This document shows positions 1-13,200 of a DNA stretch of 64,000 nucleotides, piece by piece (position 1 is the stretch's first letter; each line of letters opens with the position of its first letter). Under the pieces are notes generated by a model. The model was not told the DNA's origin, did no database searches, and saw only the letters and a program-made list of their open reading frames with translations. Position numbers and translations under genes: made by a program. The stretch comes from Colius striatus (lineage: Eukaryota > Chordata > Aves > Coliiformes > Coliidae). The DNA lies in assembly GCF_028858725.1 (NCBI RefSeq), contig NC_084762.1, forward strand, positions 9,247,374 through 9,311,373. Direction: 5' to 3'.

Positions 1-720
1 AATAAAATCTGAAGTACTTTAAGGCAACTACTCCGATAGCAACAGGAAGAAGGAGGAAGCAGTGTGATGAATAACTCTGAATGTGACTGATGGAGCTGGT
101 CACTCATAGCCATCCTGATAGGCAGCTTTTTCATTGTCAACGATGGGACTCCTTACAGAGTAAGGTGAAACACCATCAGAGGGAAACTCGTGGCTTTAAG
201 GGGAATGAGACTAAGTGAACCTAGCTTGCAAGTTGTTCATTATAAATATTTCTCTCAGCTCCAACCATGGTTTTTATTAGTGTCTCTTGTTAAATCTATT
301 AGAGTATTGAGATGATGAGCACAGCACAGAGAGGAAGCAATATGTCTGGTGTTGTTTGTACAATAAATGCTTTCCAAAGCTCTGTATGTGAATCCTGGAA
401 AAGAATGGTTTAGATTTTCCCTTGAGAAGTGGGCTGAAGCGTTTTTGTCAATAGGCGTCCTTTTCAGATAGAAACCTAATTCATCCTGGCCCTGCTGAAT
501 GGTTTCAGAGCCATGCACCCTGGCAGCAATAACACTGTCAGCTTTGCTCTCTTATTAAATTCACACTTGAGGAGCTGTAGATGATGAATTTCAGATTTCT
601 CCAACCCTTGATGCTGTTTTCATATTTCAAGTAAACTAAAGCAAAAGCCGCTTGCCAAAGGAAGTTGATAAGGAGTGTTTTGATAAAAGCCTGAGCCTTG
701 GGATCATACAGTAAAGCATT

Positions 721-744
721 TATATATATATGTACATATATATA
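721..744. repeat. AT/ATGTAC simple repeat
   Basis: TATATATATATGTACATATA followed by TATA; a short near-palindromic AT tract. Confidence 0.8.
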
Positions 745-3068
745 GGCATTGTATCAATTAATGTATAGGTAGCACAATGGCCTTCCTTTAGGCCAGCCCA
801 AATCAGGTATTTTAACCTTGTCTTTTTATCCTTTTAGGTATGTATATGTACTACCTCATATATATCTCAGAAGTCCTCAAAGAGAACTTATGTTAAAGGT
901 CAGTTAAATACACCAAGGAAGGTTCTGGTAATCCAAGTCCAGAGCAACTAACACTTTGAAGTAAACTTCAGTTTTAATCTTAAACTTTAAAAACCCAGTA
1001 TCTTTTTCCAGTCTGGTATGCATTGATCTCAGTTGGGGGTAGGAAAGAGGCAATTTCTGTGCCTTGCATGTTTCCACAATGTCTTGAATACTTAAACAAG
1101 AAGCTGTGCCCGTTGAGGATGCAAGCATGATTGCTTTACACAGCCCCCTTGAGCTCTGGGTTTACTTTTATGTATAGAGCATCAGCATGAAAGTGTCAAA
1201 GGCTTGTGATCTGAATAGGAGCTGGCATGAGAAGCACAGCATTCAGCTCTGGTGAGGAGTCAGAAAAGCAAGGAAGGTGCAATTCTGGCAAAAAGGCCAG
1301 AAACACAAGTTTTCAAAGAGGAGTTTGTATTCTGTTTGTTGGGGTTTTTTTTTCTTGTACATATTGACACGGCCCTACTTGCCTGGATACAGCTTTCCCA
1401 GCTCTGCTGGCATAATTACTGTCTCTTGAACATAACTAGGTTATGAGAGCAGAGGTAAGGTTTTGGGTTTTCCCATTCATCAGGGAAAACAGAAAGACAC
1501 CCTGAGAACATATGGTTACATTAAGGTCCTGCTCAGGTATGTGTTTCTTTTCCCTTGTTACAAGCCACAAACTATCCCAAACCTTTCCAATGTCTGTTCA
1601 GCTAATCTGTCCACCATAGAGTTCTTTAGAAGTGAGCATTGCCCTTTATTACTGGGGAATGAACTGCCCTGCCTTGCCTCACCATAGGAATGTGGCTGGA
1701 TCTCAAGTGGGTTTTACCTGAAGGTTTTACTTTTCCTTCTTTAGGGCTCTTTCTTTTCCTAACACTATCCCCTGTTCCTGATTTCCTGGACCCAGTATTT
1801 AGGCAGAGTACACCTTAAAGTCATTATGATGAATGGTAAGTTTCAGATTGCCAATTAAGTCTAAATTAAATAACCTTACCATATTCACTGTTTAATATGG
1901 CTTGTTCAAGTGAAGATTAAAATAAATATGACAACATCATTGCAGCACGACCATGGAAAGAATTATATGATTTGTTTCAGTTTTGAGGAAATTAGGCTCA
2001 GTGGGAGAAGAAAAAAAATCCTCAGCCATAAGAACCAGCTGCAGCACTAAAATACAGACAATTAAATTAATTCCCCATTAAAAAATATCACAAGTATGTG
2101 GGGAAATGTTTCTTTGTAGTTTAGAGAGAGAGGGTTGCAGATCTGTGAAGACTGGTCTTTATCTGCACACCAGAATCTATCCCTTTTGAACCTGAAATAA
2201 GCAGAGTGGGTGCTTCACATCAGCTGCTGGCCACCAACCTTCATATCTTTCCTTTCATAGCACTCAGACCAAGCTATGGTGCTGCCTCACAAATCTACCA
2301 CCAGAGACGTGAACCCAATGTGTTTCTACTCATTTTAGCCCTAACATCATAGAACCTGGCTCCTCACCAGCGTGTCAGAAATACCTGGAAGTACTGTTGG
2401 AAGATAAAATGTTTAGCTGTGTTACACATTAAAATGGAAAACACCACAATTGTCTGAATAGAAAGTAGAGAGAGAAGATTTTCCTCAAAGCACCAGATGC
2501 AGGTAACCCAAGTTAAGTCCCAGCACCGAAGAAAGGGGAAGCACGCTTGACTGCCAAAACCTATGTCTTAAACCTGGTAGCAACCAGATTCTCTGTACAC
2601 CATAGATATAAAGATCCTGCAAGGAGAGGAAAGGTTTCCTATGGTACTGCAGGCAGCTGGTGAGGGAAGCTCAGAACCAGGCACATGGGCAAACGTTGAG
2701 CTTGCCAATTCAACTGAAGTCTTTCCTAAGCCCAGCAAGGAAAATCTTGCAAGGGAAAAGAAATCACCAAAGAAACAAGCATAAAAGGTTCCTGAAGCAC
2801 CACATGTAGGGAACCTTCAAATTAAGTTTCAACTTAACTTAGGCTTGTCAGTGGTATTTGGAGCACTCAGGCCTCTAAAAACCAAAGGAATTTCCTGTGA
2901 CTGAGATCATTTGAATTCGTGGGTGTTTGAGGCACTCCTAAAGAGCAGTGATGTATAGACCTTCTGGGCTAAACTGGTGTAGTGCAGCATTCAGGATCAA
3001 CCATCACTGCTGCAGTAATAACACGCACAAGACACTGCATCTTCCTGCTGTGCATTTTACGAGATGAT

Positions 3069-3100
3069 CACTCAATCACTCACTCACTCACTCTCTCTCC
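3069..3100. repeat. (CACT)n then (CT)n simple repeat
   Basis: CACTCAATCACTCACTCACT followed by a CT tract. Confidence 0.8.
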
Positions 3101-3754
3101 TCAGCCTGACCAGAGACAGAAATGAAGCAGCATCAAGACAATACTAACTCAACAGTTGACTCTTCTTCTGTGTTTCTCTCTCTTCACATTTTAGCAGTGT
3201 GTGGCTGTTTCTGTTCTTTCCTGACCCGAGTCCCTTCTGTGTGTAGAGATGTTGCTAATGGCTAATTGTAGTAATGAAATTCTAGCAGGGAATGCATTTC
3301 AGTGTGAAATATACAGTATATCCTGCATTTATTCTTAATCAGGAAGCTCAGCTTCTAAGGAAGTGTGCTGATACATCTCCTTTATTTTTATGTCTGGCAC
3401 CTTCCAAAAAAAAAAAGATTGGCAAGACCTGTCTTTACTAGGCTGAGATTTTAACTCCTTCAGAGCCTTGTGTTAAGGAAAGATGTATTAGTGTGAATAA
3501 GGAAGGTATCCCCATCCTTCACTCTGTACATGTGGAGAAAGCTGGTAGCCCTCTGAGGGTGGAATTTCCAAGCAGGAATTTGAGCATGCATGTAACACCA
3601 ACCTACTCAAAACTGAAAGGCTGTATCGTGAGACTTCTTAATCTGCCAGCTAGATTTCCTCAGCATGAGAACTTCAGTTGCAACACTGAAGTTGATCCAT
3701 ATCTCTACGTCTCTTGTGGTTTATCCATCCCTAGAGAGATGTATGTGGGAGTGG

Positions 3755-4158
3755 AGCATCTCCACTCATCATCTCTGATAATGAAAGGCTGAAGGAGCTG
3801 GGGCTCTTCAGCTTGGGGAGACTGAGAGGTGACCTCATTAATGTTTACAAATACATAAAGGGTGGGTGTCAGAAGGATGGAGTCAGGCTGTTCTCAGTGA
3901 TGGACAAGGGGCAATGGGTACAAGCTGGACCATAATAGGTTCCAGAGAAATACAAGGAAGAGTTTCTTCACTGTTCAGGTGAGGGAGCACTGGAACAAGC
4001 TGCCCAGATGGGTTGTGGAGTCTCCTTCTCTAGAGACATTCAAAACCCACCTGGATATGTTCCTGTGTGACCTACTCTAGGTGGTCCTGCTCTGGCAGTC
4101 AGGTTGGACTAGATGATCTTTCAAGGTCCTTTCCACCACTTAAGATTGTGTGATTCTC
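3755..4158 (+). mobile_element. CR1 LINE fragment, 5'-truncated
   Basis: Starts in the end of CR1 ORF2 (translated pattern [20 protein letters not shown], with interruptions) and runs to the CR1 3' end, with the GACTAGATGATC and TTCCACCACTTAAGATTGTG signatures. The frame is broken. Confidence 0.9.
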
Positions 4159-4412
4159 TGGGCTGAGAACATTTATTTGTCTCTCTTTTCAGAAAAAGCC
4201 AAAAAGTACTTAAAGGCCCCAAAAGTCAAAAAGCCAGTGAATCTTAGCAATTTCACTGGAGCTATGCCATCCTCTGCCAGCGTGGATGTAACTGCTGGGA
4301 AGAAACAGTTAACAGTGTTTTTTGGACCTTCCTTGCCATGCTACACAATTATTGAGAGCTTAGAAAACTATTTTTCTTAATGAAGAGGAGATCAGGAAAA
4401 CTCAAACAGAGA

Positions 4413-4970
4413 TCATAGAATCATAGAATGGTAGGGGTTGGAAGGGACCTTTAGAGATCATCTAGTCCAACCCCCCTGCAGAAGCAGGGTCACCTAGATC
4501 AGGTCACATATGAACATGTCCAGGCAGGTCTTGAAGACCTCCAAGGAAGGAGACTCCACAACCCCTCTGGGCAGCCTGTGCCAGGGCTCTCTCACCTCAA
4601 CAGTGAAATAGTTTTTTCTTATGTTTACGTGGAACTTTTTGTGTTCCAGCTTCATCCCATTACCCCTTGTCCTGTTGCCAGCTACTATAGAAAAAAGGGA
4701 TGTCCCAACCTCCTGACACCCACCCTTTAGATATTTATAAATGCTAATAAGATCCCCCCTCAGTCTCCTCCTCTCCAGACTAAACAGCCCCAGTTCCCGC
4801 AGCCTTTCCTCATATGAAAGATGTTCCAGTCGTCTGATCAACCTGTTGGTGCTGCGCTGGACTCTCTCCAGCACTTCCCTGTTCCTCTTGAGCTGAGGAG
4901 CCCAGAACTGGACACAGGACTCCAGATGAGGCCTCACCAGGGCAGAGTAGAAAGGGAGAAGATATAATAC
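4413..4970 (-). mobile_element. CR1 LINE fragment, 5'-truncated, well preserved
   Basis: Begins on the plus strand with ATCATAGAATCATAGAATGG, the reversed CR1 3' end. Reading the minus strand it keeps 147 codons of the ORF2 C-terminus open (4937-4494), including [20 protein letters not shown] and [20 protein letters not shown]. It lies 255 bp from the oppositely oriented copy at 3755-4158. The intact partial frame suggests a fairly young insertion; it has no reverse-transcriptase core, so it is dead. Confidence 0.95.
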
Positions 4971-7900
4971 AAATTCTCCTCAATTCATGGGAAGATGTCC
5001 TATTGATTCCTGTGAACTTCACGATGGACCCTCAGTTAGGAAAGAGTTAAAGAAAGCAAACATGGAGCTTTTCCTTGATGTGATGCAATGGTAGCTCTGC
5101 CACACACTGCATGCATCTACTTCCATTCCTCTTGTTTGATGAAAAGATTAAAATAACTCGTAACTTGCAGAATTTACATCTTAGAGCATATTTTTTTACC
5201 CACCAAAATTCATGCAGATGTCTGGCAAATCTTTATCTGCAGTATTTGCTTGAAGTTTGTTTTGATTTTTTAATGGCAAAATTGTGATCAACAAGCTGTC
5301 ATATTCTGACATGGGCACCAACTGGATTTGAGCAACCCTTAGAATGGGTCTTTTAATCTTTTGGTCTAGTTCACTAATATTTATTGGCACAGAAATGTAA
5401 AAAGACAGCTACTATTTGATATGGCAAGTGTTGATGGGCAAGTTTTTATATAGCTATTTGATATTAGAAGGTGGCATCTGATGGGAAAACGTGCAAAGTT
5501 TTCCACCTGGCAACTCCCTTACAAAAGGATGCCCATCAGAAGAGTGGAAATAAACCTCTAATAAGATGCTATGCCTTGAAATTCTCATTTTTGGCCCTGA
5601 CAAAACTCATTGCAATTCTTAGCTCTGAAACTTTGGATTCAGCTGGTTTTCTGTGAAGGGTCTTTATTCATAGACATTCATGAATAGATGGTGATACGTT
5701 TATTGTATCAGATGGGTACATACAGTAACTTCAAAAACCAGAGGACCATTTCAGTACCAGTGGAGGCTGGTACAGATGACAACACTGTGTGCCATTGCTA
5801 TATAGTAAAGTGCTTAAAAGCAAGTGAAAACATAGCTGGGCATATGCAAAAATATACCCTGCATCCAGAGTAAAAACAAACACTTCACTTTTACTGATTC
5901 TGAAGGATGTTTGAAGTTTTTCCTTAGGTTATTGTATGGCTCAATAGGTAACCAGGTCTCCTAAGAGAGGCCAAGAGGTAAAAATGTGCATTAGAATACA
6001 GGGTCATAAATACTATGCCAAAAAACCTCACAAGTCATGATTAAGTTTCTCGAACAGAGAGGAAAACTTATGCTGTGAAAGCATGTAGAGTGGCAGCAAA
6101 AAAGATTTCTAGGAAAAGATGCTGATGACACACACTCATTTTTTAAAGACTCTCTAAAAAAATGATAGAAATCACTCTTTTCAAAGCTTGTTTATATTAA
6201 ATTCCAAGCAAAATGGTTTGGGGAACAGTAACTTCCTGCAGAATTATGCAGGCAGCTCAGGAAACGGCCTGCTTCAGACTGTAGTTCAAACAGTAACTCA
6301 GATGTGCAGTGTGTATGTGAATACATATGCAACTCTAAGTGAACACACAGCTGCATATATCATGCCCTTCAGTGCTGATCCAGAAATGCAAACTGATTGG
6401 GAAGCATCCAGGGACTGAGAAGGTGGCGGCTGGAACACACAGTGGTAGCAAGTGGAGCACTTGCTCAGCTGAGAAAATGCAAGGAGGGAACCAAGACTCA
6501 GGCTGTCCCAGAAAGAAAACTTACCCAAGGTCTTCCAAGGTTCAGAAAAATGGAAGGGGAGATGTGGGAAGAAACTTCCTTTCCACTTGCTTGTGGCAGC
6601 AGCAGATCTGAGCCATTGCCTATTGATTAGCTATTAGTGTTGTTTCCACTGGAGGGTTTGCCATGCTTCACTAATGCAAGATGATGTGTGACCATGAACT
6701 CCTCTTAAAGCACAGACTAGGGGCAGGGGGAGCATATAGACAGTGCAAATGATACACACAGTGCAAACTGTTACTGTCAGAGCTGCTCCTAAAACAAATC
6801 CACAGCTCTAGATAATCTGTGCTTTGGCTGATAATCTTCTTAGTATTTATGGGAACTGCTGTGTAAAGTTACACATGGTGTTCCTTGCCAAAGGATCAAT
6901 TTAATGTTCTGCCCTTAAGGTGCATCAGTTGTCTGAATAGTTTCCTCTTTATGGATTTGGGCAATATGAGATTGCATTTTCAGATATTCCTGGCTGGGAT
7001 CCAGTCCAAGATTCACAAATACATTGATTCGGAGAAGGAAATGAAGGAGATGGGGAGGAACAAGGGGAAGTACGGACCTGATAGCCTGTGTCAGATAGAT
7101 TGAATCAGTCTTCTATTACCTGCACTGGAGGGACTGTATCAATCAGAGATATGTTTAAGAAATGGCTCTGAATTACTGAGCTCTGTTTCTAAGTAACCAG
7201 GAAGCTTTATGGTACTGTGATGTTTATCAATCTTTAAAAATTCATCTTTAGAAATATGATTCTGTCTACTCCTCATCAGGTTGGCACCTGTCAAAATGCA
7301 CCTAGCTCAGGTGTTGAAGCAGGCTCCTTTCTTCTCCCCCTTCTATCACCTTCAAGCATCAGTTCCCTAGTATTTCAGATTGATTAATCTACTTAGTGAC
7401 TCTTCCTCAAGATCTGGAGTACCCTTTTGGACAATTGCTCTCTTTGAAGCAATATCATATTCAAGAATGGTGCCCAGCTTGTGTATCCCCACTGAAGCAA
7501 TTCACCAGTTTCAACTTTTCCCCTGGAAGCTTTTATCTCAGCCAAGGCTGGGAAAGTCCTGGTATCAAGTCTGATTTTCCCACCTTGCACAGTGCCCACA
7601 GAGCTAAAACAAGAACAACAGAATTATTGACAAATTAATAAAAGGAGGAGACATACTGATACATGCAAGATGTTTGCAGGGAGGAGAGACTGTGAAGAGC
7701 TGCTAGACCATAAATCAGTCTAGCTAGGTCTGCTCAGAAACAGACATCTTTCCATCAGATCTGCTGATTCTTTCAGACAGAAATAATTTCTACAGATTAC
7801 ATGAGTTCTCTGGGATTTGTCAGGAATTCTGCTAGAAATCTGTCTGCTTTCTCACTGTTCTGGCAAGCTCCAGGGTTGCCCTCCTAGTTGATGGGCATGG

Positions 7901-8223
7901 GGAGAATGGATAAGGTCTGGCTGCTAAGATTGAGACCAAAGTCTGACACCTCTATCCTGACTTTTTCTGAACACTTCTAGTTTCCTGGGAGAGAGCCTGG
8001 GGGCAGGTAGAGGTCCCGAGTGCCAATGTGTGGATGAGTCTTGGAGTAGAAAGGAGGGATTTCTGCCTAGTAAGATCAGAAGACAGGAGTAACTTGTAAA
8101 GGACACATGGGCTATATCTGAAAAGAAACAAATCCGGCTTGCTAGTGCAGGAAAAGAGGGCTGAGGGTGCTGACAGGCACAGAAAACTCTCTTCTTACAT
8201 CTGCCACACTCTTTAGAAGGGAC
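4971..8223. other. Intergenic, no gene seen
   Basis: No splice-linked or conserved protein pattern was found on either strand. Overlapping short frames around 6298-6630 lie in different phases of the same stretch and look like chance. Confidence 0.55.
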
Positions 8224-8400
8224 ATAGAATCATAGAATTACAGAATAGTAGGGGTTGGAAGGGACCTTTAGAGATCATCTAGTCCAACCCCCCTGCAGAA
8301 GCAGCGTCACCTAGATCAGGTCGCCAAGGAACATCCAGGCGGGTCTTGAAGACCTCCAAGGAAGGAGCCTCCACAACCCCTCTGGGCAGCCTGTGCCACT
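8224..8400 (-). mobile_element. CR1 LINE 3' fragment
   Basis: Near copy of the start of the 4413 element: CATAGAATCATAGAATTACAG, then GGGGTTGGAAGGGACC, ending at GGGCAGCCTGTGCCA. Only the last ~175 bp of CR1 remain. Confidence 0.93.
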
Positions 8401-10687
8401 GCTCCATGGCTAATAGTCATTGGGCCTCTGGAAAGGCCAGAAGGGAAATAAATAGCACAATCACAATGAACAGGAAAAAATCCAACTGCTTACTATGCCA
8501 ATGCTGAGTGACAGAGCAAGGGGGGTACTTGCAAGTGTACTTACACCAACACCAGAAGCCTAAAATTGCCACAAGGGAGCCAGAACGCTTGGCATCAAAT
8601 GGCAACCCTGATCTAACAGGCACCTGGGAGATGCAGTGGGAGGTGACCCACAGGAGCTCTGCCAGGCCACTCACTTTGCAGGGTGGGACATGCAGAGGGG
8701 AGGTATGACACTGTCCATGAAGGACTGTGTCAACTGTAACAGGAGAAATATGTCATAGGAAAGAGGCTCATTGTAGAAAGCTTGTGGTGAGGTGAACCAC
8801 TGTGATGGTACTAACACCATGATGAGGCTGCTGATAATGTTTAGGAAATGCTATCTCAGATCACAAAAGCTGAGAGGTTTGTTACTGGTGACTGTGGAAG
8901 CCTTAAGCTACCTCTACAGAGTAAATAAATGCATCATTAGGATGAGACACCGAACACATCATTTCAGGAAGCACTTTTAGAACTCTTTCCTAGGCTCCCT
9001 AAGGGATGTGGGACATGACATACTAGCTAAAGGGCTGCTCTCTATCAGTACCCATAATGGGTACTAGGTTTAACACTACAAATGAGAGAGAACAAGCCAA
9101 ATAGAGTGAAGCTGTAGTTATCCAACTGCAGCAAGAAAAAGAGCTATGTAGAAATGAGGGAATAGATGAAACACATAAAGACCAATTCAAATGCTTTCCT
9201 GGAGATTGTTCCAAGACACTATATCAGAAGCCTAAGTAAATGCTATAGCACAAGTGCAAAAGAGAACAATGAAAACTCTGGACAGAAGCAGAAAATAGAA
9301 GAAAATAGGAAACAGGAAAAAGCAAAGATGCAATCGAAAAGTCAGGTAGGTTGCCACTGGAGGGAGGAAGTCAAGACTTAAAAATGGAAATGCTCAAATG
9401 AGAACAAGGATGTCCATAATGCAAGACAGGTCAAATGTAAACAGGAAAATAAGAGGGCCGAGAAAGAACCTTGGAATGGATGCTTCTGCTGACAGCAAAT
9501 AAGTTATGTAAATACCCAAAGGCAGGAAGCAATAGGAATTGTGAGATGGTTGGATGACTGAGGTGTAAAAAGGACATTGAGGAATGACAAAGCTGATGCA
9601 GAGAAGCTCAGTGAGTTCTTTGCTTTTCCTTTTGCCAATGAAGATGGTGGGGAGATGCCTGCTCCGAACCCACTCTGGGTAGCAGAGAAGCCAGGGAAGC
9701 TCATTTGGTATGAGTAAAGAGTGACTGGGGTGTGGAGGAGTGTAAGAAAACCACAGTCCAGCACAAGCAGTTGTCCTTAGAAACCTTCAAAAAACAGATC
9801 TATTTTCACAGTCTTACATCCTTGGAGGTGTGAATTGAAAGTGTTTATAGGATACAGCCTAAACTACTGTGCTGGGGGAAGGGAAGTCTGTGGTGAGCAG
9901 GTTCAGGGAACCCACTTTCTTGAAGAGATAATAAAAATATGTTATGAAGGAAATACAGTTCAGAGGCTGAAGGCAAAGATGACTGGAGCCTCCCATGTAG
10001 GACACTGGTAAGGAAGGAGAGTCTGGCAAGGGCAACATTAGCTGACTAGTTCACTTTCAGCCTGAACCAGAAACACCAGAAACAGCAGCAAAAATTACTT
10101 ATAATAAGCTACTTAATATAAGTACCTTCAACTTTTCCCTAATCCAGGCATTTGAGCACCATCTTCCCATCTTTATGATGAGTACTGACAAGATGAATAA
10201 CAACATGCAACTTGGATAGGCTTGGAAGCAGCTAAACTTACTGCCACACTCCCTCCAAAGGCCTCCCCCAACAAGATTTCATCTGGTTACTCTGCAGTCA
10301 CCAACCAGATGTGGAGGAAGAACAGGTGAGCAGCAGTAGAGCAGTTGTGTGAGGAGGAAAAGAGAACCAAGGCTGTATACAGAGATTGCATACCGCTATC
10401 CCACCTCCTCCTCAGGCTTTTTGTGGTACCCATGGAGCAGTGCTGCCAAAGTTTTAAGTCTTGTGGCTTTTCAGTTCCATTCTATCCTTCAGTTTCCCGT
10501 GGAATCTGGCCTTGCCTTAGAAACAATTGCCATTTTCAGTTATAAACTTGATGACTGAGGAAGAAAGCTGGCAAAAATAACCTAGTCAGCTGTAAGAGCT
10601 TTGAGGGGTATGGGGGCAGGGAGGGAAAGGAAAGGGGGCTGCTCCTTGAAGCTGAACATTCATGGACTGCTCCAGCTCCAGGAGAGT
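8401..10687. other. Intergenic, no gene seen
   Basis: Purine-rich on the plus strand around 9100-9450 and otherwise plain. Parts may be old repeat remnants that I cannot name. Confidence 0.5.
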
Positions 10688-11440
10688 GTCAGTATCTTAG
10701 AACAGGAGGTTGGAAGGGACCTCAAGGATCATCTGGTCCAACCTTTCTTGGCAAAAGCACCGTCTAGACCAGATGGCCCAGCTCCCTGTCTGGATGAATC
10801 TTATACGTGCCCAGCGTTGGGGAATCCACCACTTCCCTGGGGAGACTACTCCAACGGCTGGCTGTTCTCACTCTGACAAATTTTCCTCTTGTGTCCAAAC
10901 ACAATGTTCCCGGAGGAAACTTGTACCCATTACCCTGTGTCTTTTCTCCATGACTGCTTATAAAAAGAGAGCCTCCATCATCTTTGTGGTCACCTTTTAA
11001 ATAAATACTGGAATACGGTAATGACATCTCCCCTAAGCCTTGTTACAAACCCCGTTCTCTCAGCCTTTCCTCAAATGGCAGGCTCACCAGTCCTTCACCA
11101 TCTTTGTAGCCCTTCTCTGGACTCTCTCCAGCCTGTCCACATCTCTTTTTTTATACAGCAGGGATGAAAACTGAACACACTGTTCCTGCAGTGGCCTGGC
11201 AAGCACTGAGTGGGATAATGACTTCTTTATCTCTGCTGGTGATGCCCTTGCTGATGCAACCCAGTGTCCTGTTGGCTCTCTTGCCACAGCAGCAGCACAC
11301 TGCTCACTCATCCTGATCTACTTGTCCAGCAGGACCCTCAGGTCCCTTTCCACAGAGCTGCTCCCCAGCTGGGTAGATCCCAGCCTGTGCTGCACTCCTG
11401 GACTGTGCTTTCCCAGGTGCAAAAGCTTAAGACTCATCCT
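10688..11440 (-). mobile_element. Older CR1 LINE fragment
   Basis: A diverged CR1 copy of a different subfamily: GAGGTTGGAAGGGACCTCAA near the 3' end, then recognisable ORF2-derived pieces (CTCTGGACTCTCTCCAGCCT; CAGGACCCTCAGGTCCCTTT). The frame is broken many times, so it is older than the copies of the 4413 type. Confidence 0.88.
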
Positions 11441-11442
11441 TG

Positions 11443-11516
11443 TTCAACTCTGGAGACATTCAAAACCCACCTGGATGAGTTCCTGACTTCTTTGTCTCTG
11501 CAGGTGTTGTAGTGGT
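11443..11516 (+). mobile_element. CR1 LINE remnant in opposite orientation
   Basis: CTGGAGACATTCAAAACCCA and CCTGGATGAGTTCCTG are plus-sense CR1 sequence. It abuts the older minus-sense copy directly, suggesting an insertion or inversion junction. Confidence 0.7.
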
Positions 11517-11973
11517 GCAAGCAATATTCATTCAAAGATGTAGAGAATGTAGGTAATGTACATGCAGAGACATACACAGGCAACATAGTACAACCAACAG
11601 CGTCAACTCAAAGCCACCCTTCCTTTGCTAGCTACTTCCTTATATGCTGCTTCTGCCCATGTGATCACCCAGGGCCCAACTGATTAACTTGCAGCACCTG
11701 TTTCTGATAATTGGAAGTAGCTTGCCAGCTGCATTAACTTGTCCCTACCATCTTTTTTCAAGCTGGCTGGTCCAAGCCACATTTGTGCCTACATGCAGGC
11801 CTTGTCCGGATGATAACACATCCATTTCTCAAGAAGGAGGCTGTGGGAAACAAAAACCTTCAGAGAAATCCAGGTAGACAGTGCCCACCACTTGCCCCAC
11901 ATCAACCAAGTAGGCTACCTGGGTAAGCTGCAAGTCCAATGCTGCAGACAGGTATCTGAATGAATACAAAGGT

Positions 11974-12107
11974 CATCAGGACAGCTTAGCCTGTTAAGAC
12001 AAGCACATGGAGTTGCTTCCCACTAAAAGGGAAAACAAAACCTGAAGTTTGGAGTCATCACTCAAGCTGCAGTACCAATGTACTTTAAAGTAGACTGAAG
12101 TAAGAAA
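11974..12107. repeat. Dispersed direct repeat, copy A (~135 bp)
   Basis: Shares long blocks with 12665-12800 in the same orientation, for example CATTAAGACAAG-like start, GGAAAACA, AAAACCTGAAG, CATCACTCAAGCTGCAGTA against CATCATTCAAGCTCCAGTA, and ACTGAAGTAAGAA against ACTGTAGTAAGAA. The two copies are roughly 690 bp apart. Family not recognised. Confidence 0.75.
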
Positions 12108-12664
12108 ATGCTTTTAAGGCAGCTGGGAGACAGGGGCAGTTAATAAAAGTTCCTGCTCCGTTCTTTGTAGAGGAGCTTAAAGATACAATCCATATGCAGC
12201 CTCCTTTTGCCTTTAGGGAGGGTTTGGCATTCCAGACAGTGGGAACTGAGATAAGATTCCTTATGATCCTCATGGAAAGCTGTTTGTGACACTGGGGCCT
12301 CCTCTGTTCTTCACAGCTTTTCTCAGGGGCACATCAAAGGAAAGAAGTTAATCCAGCTGTGCATGAAAAGGCTTTTTGCAACTTTTCTGTCATATTTACC
12401 TTTTCTCTCAATCTGGGAGAAACAAAAGAAGAATGAGGAGAGTGGAGGTGGTGGTACTGGGCTGCTCTTGCCAGCACACACCTAGAACCATCCACCACCA
12501 AGAGAGGGAACTACACCAGCTGCATCACTGGTCTGTGCAATGTCAACTTTTATGAGTCCCTACAGCCACGTGAGAGAGATGAAGGCAATCTTTTGTAGCC
12601 TCTCTTCTGAAAGGACTGAACCTCTTCCAGTGCTGCAGTTATGTATTTTAAAAGATATGAAGTC

Positions 12665-12800
12665 CAACAGGACAGATGAGTCCATTAAGACAAGAGTGTG
12701 GAGTTCTTCCCATTAAAAAGGAAAACAATCAAAACCTGAAGCTGGGACTCATCATTCAAGCTCCAGTAACAATGCACTTTCAAGCAGACTGTAGTAAGAA
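12665..12800. repeat. Dispersed direct repeat, copy B (~135 bp)
   Basis: Partner of 11974-12107, with substitutions and small indels along its length. Similarity fades on the right after AGTAAGAAG, though weak matches may continue. Either a local duplication or two insertions of one unclassified repeat. Confidence 0.75.
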
Positions 12801-13145
12801 GATTAATATTCCTCTCCCTTGCCTTGGCACTCCTCCAATTGCATATTAAGCCTGAGGGCTTGTAAAGAACAGACTTTCCACATAAATACACATCACGTGT
12901 AATTCAGTATGTGAGGCTGATTCTTCTGATTAACATATTAATTTTAGCCCTGATGATCAACGGTCGTGTCTCCTGCCATTCCTCATTATCTCATACTCTC
13001 CTGGGGTCCTTGGCTTGCCAAAACCAACCAGCAGTAAGCAAAATGCTGCAAAATGCCTTGAGCTTTTGTTCTTGACTCCAGCCCTGAGCTCAGAAAAGGA
13101 GGCTTTTCAGTGGGGTTGAGGGGATTTCCTGTATATCCTAAGGAT

Positions 13146-13200
13146 GAAATCACAGAATCATTACAGTGCAAAAGACCTTTAAGATTGAGTCCCACCACAA
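13146..13200 (-). mobile_element. Short CR1 3' end remnant
   Basis: AATCACAGAATCATTACAGT and AAAGACCTTTAAGATTGAGT match the reversed CR1 3' end, diverged. Confidence 0.6.

Larger units (their letters stand above)
1..3750. other. Intergenic, no gene seen
   Basis: AT-rich unique-looking sequence with short open frames that do not resemble known proteins and show no codon bias I can see. Apart from two small simple repeats nothing is supported. Confidence 0.6.
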
